Shown piece after piece: positions 23,220 to 34,328 of a stretch of DNA of 64,000 bases. Position 1 is the stretch's first letter. Every line of letters begins with the position of its first letter. The DNA is from Halomonas getboli (GTDB lineage Bacteria; Pseudomonadota; Gammaproteobacteria; Pseudomonadales; Halomonadaceae). The notes below the pieces were generated by a model. It saw nothing but the letters and a program-made list of their open reading frames with translations, was not told the origin of the DNA and searched no databases. Where the stretch lies: assembly GCF_023094245.1 (NCBI RefSeq), contig NZ_JALMEW010000008.1, forward strand, positions 1-64,000, in the 5' to 3' direction. The position numbers and the translations under genes are program-made.

Positions 23220-23252
23220 GGCTATCTCCGATTGAATGAACGATATCCGCCG

Positions 23253-24437
23253 CTAGCGGCGCTCCAGCCGGGCCTGCGCCTCGCGGCGCGCCCGGGCATC
23301 GGCGGCGAGAATCCCCTCCAGCTCGGTGGCAGGCGCCACCGGGCAGGCCTCGCGCACCCGCGCCACCAGCTCGCCGATCTCGGCGAAGCCCAGCCGGCCG
23401 TCGAGGAAGGCCTCCACGGCCACCTCGTTGGCGGCGTTGAGCACCGCCGGCGCCGTGCCCCCGTCCTCCATCGCCTCGCGGGCCAGCCGCAGGCAGGGGA
23501 AGGCGGCCTCGTCGGCGGGCTCGAAGTCGAGCCGCGCGATCTGGAACAGGTCCAGCGCCTCCACTCCGGCGTCGATGCGCTGCGGCCACGACAGCCCGTA
23601 GGCGATCGGCGTGCGCATGTCCGGGTTGCCCAGCTGGGCCAGCACCGAGCCGTCGGCGTAGGCGGCCATCGAGTGGATCACGCTCTGGGGATGCACCACC
23701 ACCTGGATCTGCGACGGCCGGGCGTCGAACAGCCAGCAGGCCTCGATCAGCTCGAGCCCCTTGTTCATCAGGGTGGCGCTGTCCACCGAGATCTTGCGCC
23801 CCATCGACCAGTTGGGATGGGCGCAGGCCTGCTCGGGGGTGACCCCGGCCAGCGCCTCGGCGGACCAGCCGCGGAAGGGCCCGCCGGAGGCGGTCAGCAG
23901 CAGCTGGGTGACGCCGTGGCGCGAGAGGCCGCCGCGATGCTCGACGGGTAGACACTGATAGATGGCGTTATGTTCGGAATCGATCGGCAGCAGGGTCGCG
24001 CCGTGACGGTCCACGGCGTCCATGAACAGCGACCCGGACATCACCAGCGCTTCCTTGTTGGCCAGCAGCACCCGCTTGCCGGCGCGCACCGCGGCGAGCG
24101 TCGGCAGCAGGCCGGCGGCACCGACGATGGCCGCCATGACCACCTCGACCTCCGCTGCCTCGCTGACCTCGACCAGCGCCTCGGGGCCACAGCGCACCTC
24201 GGTGGCGAGCCCCGCCGCGCTCAGCCGCTCGCGCAGCCAGGCGGCGTCGGCCTCGCGGTCGAGCACGGCCAGTGCCGGCGCGTGGGCCCGGCACTGTTCG
24301 AGCAGCGTCTCGCGGGAGCGGTGAGCGGTGAGGGCGTGGACGCGATAGCGTTCGGGATGCCGCGCCAGCACGTCCAGGGTGCTGACGCCGATCGACCCGG
24401 TGGCGCCCAGCACGGTGACGGCCTGGGGCTGGCTCAT
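23253..24437 (-). CDS. dxr: 1-deoxy-D-xylulose-5-phosphate reductoisomerase
   Basis: Converts DXP to 2-C-methylerythritol 4-phosphate with NADPH, the first committed MEP-pathway step, feeding the isoprenoids needed by UppS next door. It has 394 aa. [18 protein letters not shown] is the NADPH site, [12 protein letters not shown] is conserved, and [12 protein letters not shown] and [23 protein letters not shown] form the substrate and metal site. ATG 24437 overlaps the cdsA stop (ATGA). Confidence 0.96.
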   Translation of the reverse strand: MSQPQAVTVLGATGSIGVSTLDVLARHPERYRVHALTAHRSRETLLEQCRAHAPALAVLDREADAAWLRERLSAAGLATEVRCGPEALVEVSEAAEVEVVMAAIVGAAGLLPTLAAVRAGKRVLLANKEALVMSGSLFMDAVDRHGATLLPIDSEHNAIYQCLPVEHRGGLSRHGVTQLLLTASGGPFRGWSAEALAGVTPEQACAHPNWSMGRKISVDSATLMNKGLELIEACWLFDARPSQIQVVVHPQSVIHSMAAYADGSVLAQLGNPDMRTPIAYGLSWPQRIDAGVEALDLFQIARLDFEPADEAAFPCLRLAREAMEDGGTAPAVLNAANEVAVEAFLDGRLGFAEIGELVARVREACPVAPATELEGILAADARARREAQARLERR

Positions 24438-25240
24438 GCGCCGAATCCTCCGGCCTGCAGCAGGGCGAACAGCGGCACCGCGGCGCACAGGCTGTCGATG
24501 CGGTCGAGCACGCCGCCGTGGCCGGGCAGCAGCTGGCTGGAATCCTTGATGCCGCGATGGCGCTTGAGCATGCTCTCGAGCAGGTCACCGACCACCGAGG
24601 CCAGGGTGACCACGGCGGTGACGGCCAGCAGCGCCAGGGTGGCGCCGAGCGACAGGGCCTGCCAGTCGGCGAACACCAGCGCCAGCAGCTCGGTCACCAC
24701 CAGGCCACCGATCACACCCTCACGGGTCTTGCCGGGGCTGACCCGGGGCGCCAGCTTGCGCTTGCCGAGGGACTTGCCGACGAAGTAGGCGCCGATATCG
24801 GCCCCCCACACCAGCAGCAGCACGAACAGCAGCCACACGCTGCCGCTCTCGCGCAGCTGGTTGAAGCCGACCCAGGCCGGCAGCAGCACCCATAACCCCA
24901 TGGCCAGGCGCATGCCGGTGGAGCGCCACTGATCGAGGCGCGCCGGATAGCCGATCACCCAGCGCAGGTTGACCAGCCAGCCCAGCGCGCCGAGCCACAG
25001 CGGCCAGCTCGCCAGATGCTGCCCGGTCACACCCAGTAGCGCCATCAGCGCCCCCAGGCCCAGCACGGGCTTCCAGCGGCGGGCGCCGGCATCGAGACCG
25101 GCCAGGTTGGCCCACTCCCAGGCGCCGAGCAGCACGATGGCCGCGGTGAACAGCGCGAAGGCGCTGCCGGTGAGACCGAACAGGCCGGCCAGCGCCAGCG
25201 GCGCCAGCCAGGCGGCGGTGAGAAGTCGCTGCTTAAGCAC
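24434..25240 (-). CDS. cdsA: Phosphatidate cytidylyltransferase
   Basis: Makes CDP-diacylglycerol from phosphatidate and CTP for phospholipid synthesis. It is an integral membrane protein of about 268 aa with many hydrophobic spans. The C-terminal CDP-DAG signature is present ([20 protein letters not shown] and [14 protein letters not shown]). I prefer GTG 25240 ([14 protein letters not shown], aligning with the family N-terminus, GAGG upstream). An ATG at 25261 would add 7 residues and lengthen the overlap with uppS. Confidence 0.93.
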   Translation of the reverse strand: MLKQRLLTAAWLAPLALAGLFGLTGSAFALFTAAIVLLGAWEWANLAGLDAGARRWKPVLGLGALMALLGVTGQHLASWPLWLGALGWLVNLRWVIGYPARLDQWRSTGMRLAMGLWVLLPAWVGFNQLRESGSVWLLFVLLLVWGADIGAYFVGKSLGKRKLAPRVSPGKTREGVIGGLVVTELLALVFADWQALSLGATLALLAVTAVVTLASVVGDLLESMLKRHRGIKDSSQLLPGHGGVLDRIDSLCAAVPLFALLQAGGFGA

Positions 25241-25991
25241 CCTGAGCCTCGACCTGGTCATCGGTCATGCCGAAGCGGCGCTTGCGCCCGGCGAAATCGG
25301 CCAGGGCCGCGTCGAAGGCATCGCCATCGAAGTCGGGCCACAGCACCGGGGAGAAGTAGAGTTCGGCGTAGGCCAGCTGCCAGAGCAGGAAGTTGGAGAT
25401 GCGCTTCTCGTTGCTGGTACGGATGCACAGATCCACCGGCGCCGGCAGCGTCAGCTCGGCCTCGAGCGCCGTCTCGTCGATCGCCTCGGGGGCGAGATCG
25501 CCCGCGGCCACCCGCTCGCCCAGCTGTCGGGCGGCCTGGGCGATGTCCCACTGGCCGCCGTAGTTGGCGGCAATCACCAGGTGAAGCCCCCGATTACCGG
25601 CGGTCAGCGCCTCGGCCTGCTCGATGTGCTTCTGGATCGCCGACGAGAAGCCACTGCGATCGCCGATCACCGACAGGCGGATATCGTGCTGATGCAGCTT
25701 CTTGACCTCACGCTTGAGGGCGATCAGGAACAGCTCCATCAGGGCGCTGACCTCGACCGCCGGACGCTTCCAGTTCTCGCTGGAGAAGGCGAACAGCGTC
25801 AGGGTCTCGATGCCACGCTCGGCGGCCCGGCGGATGACCGCACGCACGGCCTCGACGCCGGCATGGTGGCCGCGCACGCCGGACATGCCGCGGGCCTTGG
25901 CCCAGCGGTTGTTGCCATCCATGATGATGGCGACGTGATGCGGCAGGCGTTCCCCGTCGGCGCGGGGCTGGGGAGACTCGGGTGACGTCAT
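25233..25991 (-). CDS. uppS: Undecaprenyl diphosphate synthase
   Basis: Cis-prenyltransferase building the C55 lipid carrier for peptidoglycan and O-antigen. It has 252 aa (E. coli 253). VAIIMDGNNRWAKARG (catalytic Asp near residue 24), TLFAFSSENWKRP and the C-terminal CIRTSNEKRISNFLLWQLAYAELYF are diagnostic. ATG 25991 is chosen by length and a weak GAG; ATG 26003 is an alternative. It overlaps cdsA by 8 nt. Confidence 0.95.
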   Translation of the reverse strand: MTSPESPQPRADGERLPHHVAIIMDGNNRWAKARGMSGVRGHHAGVEAVRAVIRRAAERGIETLTLFAFSSENWKRPAVEVSALMELFLIALKREVKKLHQHDIRLSVIGDRSGFSSAIQKHIEQAEALTAGNRGLHLVIAANYGGQWDIAQAARQLGERVAAGDLAPEAIDETALEAELTLPAPVDLCIRTSNEKRISNFLLWQLAYAELYFSPVLWPDFDGDAFDAALADFAGRKRRFGMTDDQVEAQGA

Positions 25992-26031
25992 GGTGTCTCG
26001 CATGGCGGGTGGGACGGGGCGCTCCGTGAAC

Positions 26032-26053
26032 GGCGGCATCGGGCGATGCCGCC
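26032..26053 (-). terminator. Hairpin between frr and uppS
   Basis: A perfect 9-bp stem (26032-26040 with 26045-26053) and a 4-nt loop, just after the frr stop. No T-tract follows, so it is more likely a processing or attenuating structure than a full terminator. Confidence 0.4.
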
Positions 26054-26061
26054 GGCCGTCC

Positions 26062-26619
26062 TCAGACCTGCATCAGGTCGTGTTCCTTGGATTCCAGGGT
26101 CTTGTCGATCTCGGCGACGATCTTGTCGGTGAGCTTCTGGATGGCCTCCTCACCCTGACGCGCCTCGTCCTCGGTGATGTCCTTGTCCTTGAGCAGCGCC
26201 TTGATGTCGCCGTTGGCGTCGCGGCGCACGTTGCGCACCGCCACCCGGGCGCTCTCGGCCTCCTGACGCGCCTGCTTGATGTAGCCCTTGCGGGTCTCCT
26301 CGGTCAGCATCGGCATCGGCACGCGGATCACGTTGCCGGCGCTGGCCGGGTTGAGGCCCAGCTCGGCGGTCATGATGGCCTTCTCGACCTTCGGCACCAT
26401 CTGCTGCTCCCAGGGCACCACGGTCAGGGTCCGGGCGTCCTCGATGTTGACCGAGGCCACCTGGTTGATCGGCACCTGGCCGCCGTAGTAATCGACGGTC
26501 ACCGCATCCAGGATGCTGGGATGCGCCCGGCCGGTGCGGATCTTGTTGAAGTTGTGATGAAGAGCGTCGAGGCTCTTCTTCATGCGGCTTTCTGCGTCCT
26601 TCTGGATCTCGTCAATCAC
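26062..26619 (-). CDS. frr: Ribosome recycling factor
   Basis: Works with EF-G to split post-termination ribosomes. A start at GTG 26619 gives 185 aa, the E. coli length, and aligns [15 protein letters not shown] with the family N-terminus. The [13 protein letters not shown] segment is diagnostic. An ATG at 26637 would add six residues and overlap pyrH. It is 4 bp from the pyrH stop, within the rpsB-tsf-pyrH-frr unit. Confidence 0.96.
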   Translation of the reverse strand: MIDEIQKDAESRMKKSLDALHHNFNKIRTGRAHPSILDAVTVDYYGGQVPINQVASVNIEDARTLTVVPWEQQMVPKVEKAIMTAELGLNPASAGNVIRVPMPMLTEETRKGYIKQARQEAESARVAVRNVRRDANGDIKALLKDKDITEDEARQGEEAIQKLTDKIVAEIDKTLESKEHDLMQV

Positions 26620-26623
26620 GATC

Positions 26624-27388
26624 TCACCCTCTATCAATCAGCGTGCCTTCCCGGCCGCCCACCACCAGGTTCAGCAGCGCCCCCGGCTTGTTCATGTTGA
26701 ACACGCGCACCGGCATGTCATGGTCCCGCACCAGGCAGATGGCGGTCAAATCCATGACCCCGAGCTTCTGGTCGAGCGCATCATCGTAGGACAGCTGCTC
26801 GTACTTGACCGCATCGGCGTGCTTGACCGGATCCTTGTCGTAGACCCCGTCCACCTTGGTGGCCTTGACCACCACGTCGGCGTCGATCTCGATGCCGCGC
26901 AGGCAGGCCGCGGAGTCGGTGGTGAAGAAGGGGTTGCCGGTGCCGGCGGAAAACATCACCACGTCGCCGGAGGTCAGGTAGCGAATCGCCGTACGGCGGT
27001 CATAGTGCTCCACCACGCCGCTCATGGGAATCGCCGACATCACCCGCGAACGGATGTTGGAACGCTCCAGGGCGTCGCGCATCGCCAGGGCGTTCATCAC
27101 CGTGGCCAGCATGCCCATGTGGTCGCCGGTGACGCGCTCCATGCCCGCCTCGTGCAGCGCGGCACCGCGGAACAGGTTGCCACCGCCGACCACGATACCG
27201 ACCTGAACGCCGATGCCGACCAGCTGGCCGATCTCCAGCGCCATGCGGTCCAGCACCTTGGGGTCGATGCCGAACTCGGCGTCGCCGGTCAAGGCTTCCC
27301 CGGACAGCTTGAGCAGGATGCGCTTGTACTTCGAGACCTCGGCGCGAGGCTTGTCGGTCTTGGTGGAAAGTGGCTCGGCACTGCTCAT
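26624..27388 (-). CDS. pyrH: UMP kinase
   Basis: Phosphorylates UMP to UDP and is the hexameric bacterial uridylate kinase. It has 254 aa with a 17-residue N-terminal extension before the core ([13 protein letters not shown]). [32 protein letters not shown] and the C-terminal [14 protein letters not shown] are conserved. It lies between tsf and frr. Confidence 0.96.
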   Translation of the reverse strand: MSSAEPLSTKTDKPRAEVSKYKRILLKLSGEALTGDAEFGIDPKVLDRMALEIGQLVGIGVQVGIVVGGGNLFRGAALHEAGMERVTGDHMGMLATVMNALAMRDALERSNIRSRVMSAIPMSGVVEHYDRRTAIRYLTSGDVVMFSAGTGNPFFTTDSAACLRGIEIDADVVVKATKVDGVYDKDPVKHADAVKYEQLSYDDALDQKLGVMDLTAICLVRDHDMPVRVFNMNKPGALLNLVVGGREGTLIDRG

Positions 27389-27421
27389 GGCATGTCTCCC
27401 GGAAACTCGAGGAATCTGGAT

Positions 27422-27471
27422 GGCCGGACGTACCGGCCGGATACGCGAAGGCGTGCGCTTTCGCGCACGCC
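27422..27471 (-). terminator. Tandem hairpins between tsf and pyrH
   Basis: Two perfect stems: GGCCGG/CCGGCC (27422-27438) and GGCGTGCGC/GCGCACGCC (27450-27471). No clear T-tract follows on the minus strand. They may attenuate transcription from the highly expressed rpsB-tsf genes into pyrH. Confidence 0.45.
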
Positions 27472-27498
27472 ATCTTCATGCTGGAACCGGCAAGCGCC

Positions 27499-28368
27499 TT
27501 AGCCGCGCTGGGCCTGTTCCATGACTTCCTTGGCGAAGTCGACCTCTTCCTTCTCGATGCCCTCGCCCACTTCGAAGCGGGTGAAGCCAACGACCTCGCC
27601 ACCGGCGGCCTTGACGTACTCGGCCACGGTCTGGTTCGGGTCCTTGACGAACGGCTGTTCGGTCAGGCTGTTCTCGGCCAGATACTTCTTCAGACGGCCC
27701 TGGACCATCTTCTCGGCGATCTGCTCAGGCTTGCCGGCCATGTCCGGCTGGGCCAGGATGATCGCCTTCTCGGCGTCCAGCTTGTCCTGCGGCATGTTTT
27801 CCGGCAGCGCGACGGCCGGATTGATGGCGGCCACGTGCATGGACACGTCCTTGGCCGCGTCGGCGGTGCCGCCCTTGAGGGTGGTCAGCACGCCGATGCG
27901 GTCGCCGTGGACGTAGGCGCCCACGCGGCCGCCTTCCGGGGCCTCGACGACGACGCTGCGACGCACGCCGATGTTCTCGCCGATCTTCTGGACCAGCTGC
28001 TCGCGAGCTTCTTCCAGCTCGCCTTCCATGATGGCGGCGACATCTTCGCTCTTGGCGGCGAAGAAGGCATCGGCGACGCGATCGGCGAAGGCCTTGAAGT
28101 TGTCGTCACGGGCGACGAAGTCGGTCTCGGAGTTGATCTCGACCATCACGCCGTAGCTGCCGTCCTCGGCCACGCGGGTGACCACGGCGCCTTCGGCGGC
28201 GGTGCGGCCGGCCTTCTTGGCGGCCTTGAGACCGGAGTTCTTGCGCAGGTTCTCGATCGCGGTGTCGATGTCACCGCCGGCCTCGGTAAGGGCCTTCTTG
28301 CACTCCATCATGCCGAGCCCGGTGCGCTCGCGCAGTTCCTTGACCTGAGAGGCGCTGATAGCTGCCAT
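27499..28368 (-). CDS. tsf: Translation elongation factor Ts
   Basis: Guanine-nucleotide exchange factor for EF-Tu. It has 289 aa (E. coli 283). The N-terminal UBA-like segment ([28 protein letters not shown]) and the [11 protein letters not shown] core are diagnostic. It follows rpsB with a 146-bp gap rich in hairpins. Confidence 0.97.
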   Translation of the reverse strand: MAAISASQVKELRERTGLGMMECKKALTEAGGDIDTAIENLRKNSGLKAAKKAGRTAAEGAVVTRVAEDGSYGVMVEINSETDFVARDDNFKAFADRVADAFFAAKSEDVAAIMEGELEEAREQLVQKIGENIGVRRSVVVEAPEGGRVGAYVHGDRIGVLTTLKGGTADAAKDVSMHVAAINPAVALPENMPQDKLDAEKAIILAQPDMAGKPEQIAEKMVQGRLKKYLAENSLTEQPFVKDPNQTVAEYVKAAGGEVVGFTRFEVGEGIEKEEVDFAKEVMEQAQRG

Positions 28369-28407
28369 GGTAGTGTCCTCTGAATGGTTCGACCTGGAAT
28401 GTGGAAA

Positions 28408-28499
28408 CCGGGCCTGAGCCCGGCACGTCCATCACCCGCCCTGGGGCGCGGCGCTCGAGCCGCTCCCGGCGCCGGCCGGCGTCATCGCCAGCCGGCGCC
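28408..28499 (-). other. Hairpin-rich rpsB-tsf intercistronic region
   Basis: CCGGGC/GCCCGG (28408-28423) and GGCGCCGGC/GCCGGCGCC (28468-28476 with 28491-28499) form stable stems. Neither has a T-tract. They may partly terminate or protect the transcript between rpsB and tsf. Confidence 0.4.
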
Positions 28500-28514
28500 C
28501 GGGCGGGCCGACGA

Positions 28515-29255
28515 TCACTCGGCGGCGGCGTCGCTGGCGTTGTCTTCGGTGACCTCGACGAACTCGTCGGGACGACCTTCCTTCGCACGTGCACAGGCGT
28601 CGGCGACGGCCTTGACGTAGATCTGGATGGCGCGGATGGAGTCATCGTTGCCCGGAATCACGTAGTCGACGCCATCCGGATCGGAGTTGGTATCCACCAC
28701 GCCGATGACCGGGATGCCCAGCTTGTTCGCCTCGTTGATGGCGATGCGCTCGTGATCGACGTCGATCACGAACAGCGCGTCGGGCAGGCCGCCCATGTCC
28801 TTGATACCGCCGATGGAACGCTCGAGCTTGTCCTGCTCGCGGGTCGCCATCAGGACTTCCTTCTTGGTCAGCTTCTCGAAGGTACCATCTTCGTGCATGG
28901 TTTCGAGTTCACGCAGACGCTTGATGGACTGACGGATCGTCTTGAAGTTGGTCAGCATGCCGCCGAGCCAACGATGATTGACGTAGGACTGGCCGACGCG
29001 CTTGGCCTCTTCCTTGACGATCTTGCTGGCGCTGCGCTTGGTGCCGACGAACAGGATCTTGTTGTTCGCGGCGGCCATCTTCTCGACCACCTCGATGGCC
29101 TCGTTCAGGGCCGGGAGGGTATGCTCGAGGTTGATGATGTGAATCTTGTTACGAGCGCCGAAGATGAACTTGCTCATCTTCGGGTTCCAGTAACGGGTCT
29201 GGTGACCGAAGTGGGCGCCTGCTTTGAGCAGATCACGCATGTTGACGTGTGCCAT
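28515..29255 (-). CDS. rpsB: 30S ribosomal protein S2
   Basis: 246 aa, close to E. coli S2 (241). [43 protein letters not shown] and the acidic C-terminus are diagnostic. ATG 29255 follows CAGGAG. The same frame stays open far upstream, but with no homology. It heads the tsf-pyrH-frr unit; S2 regulates its own operon through the leader in E. coli. Confidence 0.97.
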   Translation of the reverse strand: MAHVNMRDLLKAGAHFGHQTRYWNPKMSKFIFGARNKIHIINLEHTLPALNEAIEVVEKMAAANNKILFVGTKRSASKIVKEEAKRVGQSYVNHRWLGGMLTNFKTIRQSIKRLRELETMHEDGTFEKLTKKEVLMATREQDKLERSIGGIKDMGGLPDALFVIDVDHERIAINEANKLGIPVIGVVDTNSDPDGVDYVIPGNDDSIRAIQIYVKAVADACARAKEGRPDEFVEVTEDNASDAAAE

Positions 29256-29451
29256 GGATGACTCCTGGTAAATCGGGTTAGGCCTCCATGCACCCCATGG
29301 ATCCGACCATCGGACGCGCCGACGGCACCCGGGACCATGTGCCGGTGCATGTGTGTTTTCAAGGCATTGCTTTGATATATCGCGCCCCGGCGACGTCGAC
29401 CGGCCGCACTCGGCGGCGAAAGGATCGGACGATTGCAGGAAAGCGCGCAGC

Positions 29452-29460
29452 TTTATACCA
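29452..29460 (-). promoter_or_regulatory. Candidate rpsB promoter (extended -10)
   Basis: TGGTATAAA on the minus strand is an extended -10 (TGnTATAAA), about 200 bp upstream of rpsB. It lacks a convincing -35. The resulting long leader would leave room for S2 autoregulation. Confidence 0.4.
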
Positions 29461-29540
29461 TGGATCACTTCCAAGATGAAGTCGCCCGACGCTCCCGCGC
29501 CCTCCGATACCGGCGACACCACTTCCGACTCCGAGACTCC

Positions 29541-30332
29541 ATGAACGTACCCATCAAGACGCCCGACGAGATCGAGAAGATGCGCGAAGCGGGCCGCCAG
29601 GCCGCCAGCGTGCTCGAGATGATCGCCCCCTACGTCCAGGCCGGCGTCAGCACCGGCGAGATCGACCGGCGCTGCCACGACTACATTGTCGACGAGCTCG
29701 GCTCCACCCCCGCCCCGCTCAACTATCACGGCTTCCCCAAGTCGGTGTGCACCTCGATCAATCACGTGGTCTGTCATGGCATCCCCGACGACGGCAAGAA
29801 GCTGAAGAAGGGCGACATCATGAACCTGGACGTCACGGTGAAGACGCCCGACGGCTACCACGGCGACTCCAGCGTGATGTTCATCGTCGGCGAGAGCATC
29901 CAGGGCAGCCGCCTGTGCCGCGTCACCCAGGAATGCCTCTACAAGAGCATCGCCCTGGTGCGTCCCGGCGTCCATCTCTCCGAGCTGGCCCGCGTCATCC
30001 AGCAGCACGCCGAGGCCAACGGCTACTCGGTGGTGCGTGACTTCTGCGGCCACGGCATCGGCGCCGGCTTCCACGAGGAGCCGCAGGTGCTGCACTACGA
30101 CGGCTACGCGCCGGAGGCCGACATCGCCCTCGAGGAAGGCATGTGCTTCACCATCGAGCCGATGATCAACGTGGGCGACCACCGCACCAAGGTACTGCGC
30201 GACGGCTGGACCGCGGTCACCAAGGACAAGGGGCTCACCGCCCAGTGGGAGCACACCCTGCTGGTCACCGCCAACGGCGTGGAGGTACTCACCGCGCGCA
30301 GCGACGAAGACCTCTCCTTCCTCGCTCACTGA
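29541..30332 (+). CDS. map: Type I methionine aminopeptidase
   Basis: Removes the initiator methionine from nascent proteins. It has 263 aa (E. coli 264). The metal ligands are visible: Asp in NLDVTV, Asp in YHGDSSVMF, His in [12 protein letters not shown], Glu in [10 protein letters not shown] and Glu in QWEHTLLV. It is divergent from rpsB, as in E. coli. ATG 29541 is the family start; a longer open frame exists upstream. Confidence 0.96.
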   Translation: MNVPIKTPDEIEKMREAGRQAASVLEMIAPYVQAGVSTGEIDRRCHDYIVDELGSTPAPLNYHGFPKSVCTSINHVVCHGIPDDGKKLKKGDIMNLDVTVKTPDGYHGDSSVMFIVGESIQGSRLCRVTQECLYKSIALVRPGVHLSELARVIQQHAEANGYSVVRDFCGHGIGAGFHEEPQVLHYDGYAPEADIALEEGMCFTIEPMINVGDHRTKVLRDGWTAVTKDKGLTAQWEHTLLVTANGVEVLTARSDEDLSFLAH

Positions 30333-30342
30333 GCCGGCCGCC

Positions 30343-33021
30343 ATGCTGCTGCACCACTACGCCTTCACGCCCGACGAGACGCTGTTCGACGTCGAGGCGT
30401 TTCGCGCCGAGCTGACGGGCAGCCGCTCGCCGATCGCGCCATTCAAGGCGGCGCTGGCCGAGATCCAGGCCCGGCTCGACGAGCGCTTCCACGCCGGCGC
30501 CGACATCCGCGACCTGGTCCACGGCCGCGCCTGGTGCCTCGACCGCCTGCTGGCGCTGGCCTGGCAGCAGCATGACTGGCCCGAGGGCATCGCCCTGCTC
30601 GCCGTGGGCGGCTACGGCCGGGGCGAGCTGCACCCCCACTCCGACATCGACCTGCTGCTGCTGCTCGAGCACGATGACGACGAGCCCTTCCGCGAGCCGC
30701 TGACCGCCTTCATCACCTTCCTGTGGGACATCGGCCTGGAGATCGGCCAGAGCGTGCGCTCGCTGTCCGACTGCGAGCGCGAGGCCGCCGCCGACGTCAC
30801 GGTGATCACCAACCTGCTCGAGTCGCGCACCCTGGCCGGCCCCGAGCGGCTGCGCGAGGCGATGCAGGCGCGCATCGCCACCGACCGACTGTGGCCCGCA
30901 GACCGCTTCTTCGAGGCCAAGTGGCAGGAACAGATCGCTCGCCACTATCGCTTCAACAACTCCGAGTATCACCTCGAGCCCAACATCAAGAGCTCGCCCG
31001 GCGGGCTCCGCGACATCCAGATGATCGGCTGGGTCGCCAAGCGCCACTTCGCCAGCGAGCGCTACGAGGACATCGTCGACATCGGCTTCATGAACGACGC
31101 CGAGCTGCGCATCCTCAGCCAGGGCCAGGCCTTCCTGTGGCAGGTCCGCTACGCCCTGCACATGCTCACCGGTCGCGCCGAGGACCGCCTGCTGTTCGAT
31201 CACCAGGCGACCATCGCCGAGATGTTCGGCTACCGGGACACCCCGGAGCGCCTCGCCGTCGAGCAGTTCATGAAGCGCTACTACCGGCACGTGACCGCGC
31301 TCGCCGGCCTCAACGACATGCTGCTGCAGCACTTCGACGAGGCCATCCTGCGCGACGTCGAAGCGCTCGAGACGGTGCCGCTCAACGCCCGCTTCGAGAT
31401 CACCGGCGGCTACATCCAGGCCCGCTCGCGAAGCGTATTCCGCGAGACGCCCTCGGCGCTGCTCGAGCTGTTCCTGCTCATGGCCGAGCACCCGGAAATC
31501 GAAGGCGTGCGCGCCGACACCATCCGCCTGATCCGCGACCATCGCCATCTGATCGACGACCGCTACCGCGAGGATCCGCGCCACCAGCGGCTGTTCATGG
31601 CGCTGCTGCGTGCCAGCGGCAACGTCGCCCGCCAGCTCCGGCGCATGAACCGCTACGGCGTGCTCGGCAAGTACCTGCCGGTGTTCGGCCAGGCCGTTGG
31701 GCTGATGCAGCACGACCTGTTCCACATCTATACCGTGGACGCCCACACCCTGCGCCTGCTCAAGTGCATCCACAACTTCCGCAAGCCCGAGGCCCGCGAG
31801 ACCTACCCGGTGGCCGCGGCGCTGATCCAGCAGCTGCCGAAGCTGGACCTGCTGTGGATCGCCGGGCTGTTCCACGACATCGGCAAGGGCCGCGGCGGCG
31901 ACCACTCGCTGATCGGCGCCCGCGACGTCGAGGCCTTCGCCGCCCTGCATGGCCTCTCCGGCCGCGACACCCGGCTGGTGGCCTGGCTGGTGGAGCATCA
32001 CCTGCTGATGTCGATGGTGGCCCAGAAGCGCGACATCAGCGACCCGGAAGTGATCAGCGAGTTCGCCCGCGAGGTCGGCGACGAGACCCGCCTCGACTAC
32101 CTGTACGTGCTGACCGTAGCCGACATCACCGCCACCAACCCGACGCTGTGGAACGGCTGGCGCGCCTCGCTGCTGCGCCAGCTGCACGCCGAGACCAAGC
32201 GCGCCCTGCGCCGCGGCCTCGAGAATCCGCTGGAGCGCGACGACTCAGTGCGCGAGACCCGCGAGGAGGCGCACTCGCTGCTGGCCACGGTGGGCGCCGA
32301 CATGGACCGCGTCGACCGGCTGTGGGAATCGCTCGGCGAGGACTACTTCCTGCAGTACGCGCCCAGCGAGATCGCCTGGCAGACCCAGGGCATTCTCGCC
32401 CACCAGGGCAGCGAGCTGCCGCTGGTGATGATCAGCGCCCCCACCGCCGACATGGCCGAAGGCGGCACCAAGGTGTTCATCCATACCCGCTCGGTGGACA
32501 ACCTGTTCGCCGCCACCTCGGCGGCCATGGAGCAGCTCGGCCTGTCGATCCACGATGCCCGCATCGCCACCTCGAGCAACGACTGGACCCTCAACACCTT
32601 CATCGTGCTCGACGACGACAACCTGGCGATCCGCGAGCCGGCGCGGCTGGAGGAAATCCACCATCACCTGGTGGAAGAGCTCGACGACCCGGACGACTAT
32701 CCGCAGATCGTCAGCCGCCACACCCCGCGTCAGCTCAAGCACTTCCGGGTACCGACCCAGGTCACCATCGAGCAGGACGCGAACAGCGGGCGCACCCTGC
32801 TCGAGCTCACCGCCCCGGACCGCCCCGGCCTGCTGGCCCGGGTCGGGCGCATCTTCATGGAGCAGCACATCGCCCTCTCGGCGGCCAAGATCGCCACCCT
32901 GGGCGAGCGGGTCGAGGACGTGTTCTTCATCACCGACCGCGCCGGTGTCCCGATCACCGACCCCGAGCGCCAGCAGCGCCTGCGCGAGCGGCTGATCGAA
33001 GTGCTCGACGTCAGCGGCTGA
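30343..33021 (+). CDS. glnD: PII uridylyltransferase / uridylyl-removing enzyme
   Basis: Senses glutamine and adds or removes UMP from PII, controlling nitrogen assimilation. It has 892 aa (E. coli 890). The nucleotidyltransferase site [17 protein letters not shown] is around 89-105. The HD hydrolase motif ([15 protein letters not shown]) is near 505-520. Two C-terminal ACT domains follow, the last being [20 protein letters not shown]. It starts 10 bp after map, so the two are co-transcribed. Confidence 0.97.
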   Translation: MLLHHYAFTPDETLFDVEAFRAELTGSRSPIAPFKAALAEIQARLDERFHAGADIRDLVHGRAWCLDRLLALAWQQHDWPEGIALLAVGGYGRGELHPHSDIDLLLLLEHDDDEPFREPLTAFITFLWDIGLEIGQSVRSLSDCEREAAADVTVITNLLESRTLAGPERLREAMQARIATDRLWPADRFFEAKWQEQIARHYRFNNSEYHLEPNIKSSPGGLRDIQMIGWVAKRHFASERYEDIVDIGFMNDAELRILSQGQAFLWQVRYALHMLTGRAEDRLLFDHQATIAEMFGYRDTPERLAVEQFMKRYYRHVTALAGLNDMLLQHFDEAILRDVEALETVPLNARFEITGGYIQARSRSVFRETPSALLELFLLMAEHPEIEGVRADTIRLIRDHRHLIDDRYREDPRHQRLFMALLRASGNVARQLRRMNRYGVLGKYLPVFGQAVGLMQHDLFHIYTVDAHTLRLLKCIHNFRKPEARETYPVAAALIQQLPKLDLLWIAGLFHDIGKGRGGDHSLIGARDVEAFAALHGLSGRDTRLVAWLVEHHLLMSMVAQKRDISDPEVISEFAREVGDETRLDYLYVLTVADITATNPTLWNGWRASLLRQLHAETKRALRRGLENPLERDDSVRETREEAHSLLATVGADMDRVDRLWESLGEDYFLQYAPSEIAWQTQGILAHQGSELPLVMISAPTADMAEGGTKVFIHTRSVDNLFAATSAAMEQLGLSIHDARIATSSNDWTLNTFIVLDDDNLAIREPARLEEIHHHLVEELDDPDDYPQIVSRHTPRQLKHFRVPTQVTIEQDANSGRTLLELTAPDRPGLLARVGRIFMEQHIALSAAKIATLGERVEDVFFITDRAGVPITDPERQQRLRERLIEVLDVSG

Positions 33022-33037
33022 GGCCTCGTTTGAGGCC
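33022..33037 (+). terminator. Small hairpin after glnD overlapping the dapC promoter
   Basis: GGCCTC-GTTT-GAGGCC directly follows the glnD stop, and CCCC/GGGG can extend pairing downstream. It overlaps the -35 of the dapC promoter. No T-run follows, so it is a weak terminator at best. Confidence 0.35.
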
Positions 33038-33058
33038 CCACCGGGGGTTCCCTATAAT
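33030..33058 (+). promoter_or_regulatory. dapC promoter
   Basis: TTGAGG (33030-33035), a 17-bp spacer and a consensus TATAAT (33053-33058). Transcription would start about 48 nt before the dapC ATG at 33113. Confidence 0.65.
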
Positions 33059-33112
33059 CGGCGCCTTGCCACGCGACAATATAACGACGCCGAACACGGC
33101 CACTGGACACCC

Positions 33113-34312
33113 ATGAACCCCGATCTCGACGCCCTCAAGCCCTACCCCTTCGAGAGGCTCGCCGCTCTCAAGGCCGACGTGATGCCGCCCGCGGACCTGG
33201 CGCACATCCCGCTGACCATCGGCGAGCCGCGCCACGCCCCCTATGCCGGCGCCCTGGAAGCGCTGACCGCGCACCTCGGCGACATGGCCCGCTATCCGGC
33301 CACTCCCGGCACGCCCGAGCTGCGCGGCGCCATCGCCGACTGGGCCGAACGGCGCTTCGCCCTCGAGGACCTCGACGCCGGCAGCCAGGTGCTGCCGGTC
33401 AACGGCACCCGCGAGGCGATCTTCGCCTTCGTCCAGGCGGCCCTGGACCGCAGCCGACCGGCGCGGGTCGCGGTGCCCAATCCCTTCTACCAGATCTACG
33501 AGGGCGCCACCCTGCTGGCCGGCGGCACGCCGCTCTACCTCGACTGCCGCGCCGAGCACGGCTTTCGCCCCGATCTCGACGCCGTGCCGGCCGAGACCTG
33601 GCGCGACGTGCAGATCGTCTTCACCTGCTCGCCGGGCAACCCCACCGGCGCGGTGACGCCGCTCGACGAGCTCAAGAAGCTGATCGCCCTGGCCGACGAG
33701 CATGATTTCATCGTCGCCGCCGACGAGTGCTATTCGGAGCTCTACCTGGACGAGGCCGCCCCACCCCCGGGGCTGCTGCAGGCCTGCGCCGAGCTCGGCC
33801 GCCACGACTACCGGCGCTGCCTGGTGTTCCATTCGCTGTCCAAGCGCTCCAATCTGCCGGGGCTGCGCTCGGGCTTCGTGGCCGGCGACGCCGAGCTGCT
33901 GGCGGCCTTCCGCCGCTACCGCACCTATCACGGCTGCGCCATGTCGCTGCCGCTGCAGCACGCCTCGATCGCCGCCTGGAACGACGAGGCCCACGTGCGC
34001 GCCAACCGCGACGCCTACCGCGAGAAGTTCGCCGCGGTAACCGAGATCCTCACCCCGGTGATGGACTTCCCCGCCCCCGAGGCCAGCTTCTACCTGTGGC
34101 CGGCGGTACCCGGCGGCGACGACGAGGCCTTCACCCGCTCGCTGTTCGCCGAGCAGCACGTCAGCGTGCTGCCGGGCAGCTACATGGGCCGCCCCGGCGC
34201 CGGCGGCGTGAACCCCGGCGCCGGCCGCATCCGCCTGGCGCTGGTGGACGAGCTCGGCGCCACCGTCGAGGCCGCCCGCCGCCTGCGCCGCCACGTCGAA
34301 CGCCACGCCTGA
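33113..34312 (+). CDS. dapC: N-succinyl-L,L-diaminopimelate aminotransferase
   Basis: A class I PLP aminotransferase of 399 aa. In this context it transaminates N-succinyl-2-amino-6-ketopimelate in lysine and peptidoglycan-precursor synthesis. CSPGNPTGAV and the PLP-lysine segment SLSKRSNLPGLRSGFVAGD (around 242-260) are visible. Clustering with dapD and dapE, as in pseudomonads and Bordetella, supports DapC over other aspartate aminotransferase paralogues. Confidence 0.92.
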   Translation: MNPDLDALKPYPFERLAALKADVMPPADLAHIPLTIGEPRHAPYAGALEALTAHLGDMARYPATPGTPELRGAIADWAERRFALEDLDAGSQVLPVNGTREAIFAFVQAALDRSRPARVAVPNPFYQIYEGATLLAGGTPLYLDCRAEHGFRPDLDAVPAETWRDVQIVFTCSPGNPTGAVTPLDELKKLIALADEHDFIVAADECYSELYLDEAAPPPGLLQACAELGRHDYRRCLVFHSLSKRSNLPGLRSGFVAGDAELLAAFRRYRTYHGCAMSLPLQHASIAAWNDEAHVRANRDAYREKFAAVTEILTPVMDFPAPEASFYLWPAVPGGDDEAFTRSLFAEQHVSVLPGSYMGRPGAGGVNPGAGRIRLALVDELGATVEAARRLRRHVERHA

Positions 34313-34328
34313 CTCAGGAGAGACCGCC

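Noticed and set aside
28515..30344. A 609-aa minus-strand open frame extending S2 far upstream
   Set aside because: Only the last 246 residues are S2. The rest is antisense to map, lacks homology, and reflects high-GC frame bias.
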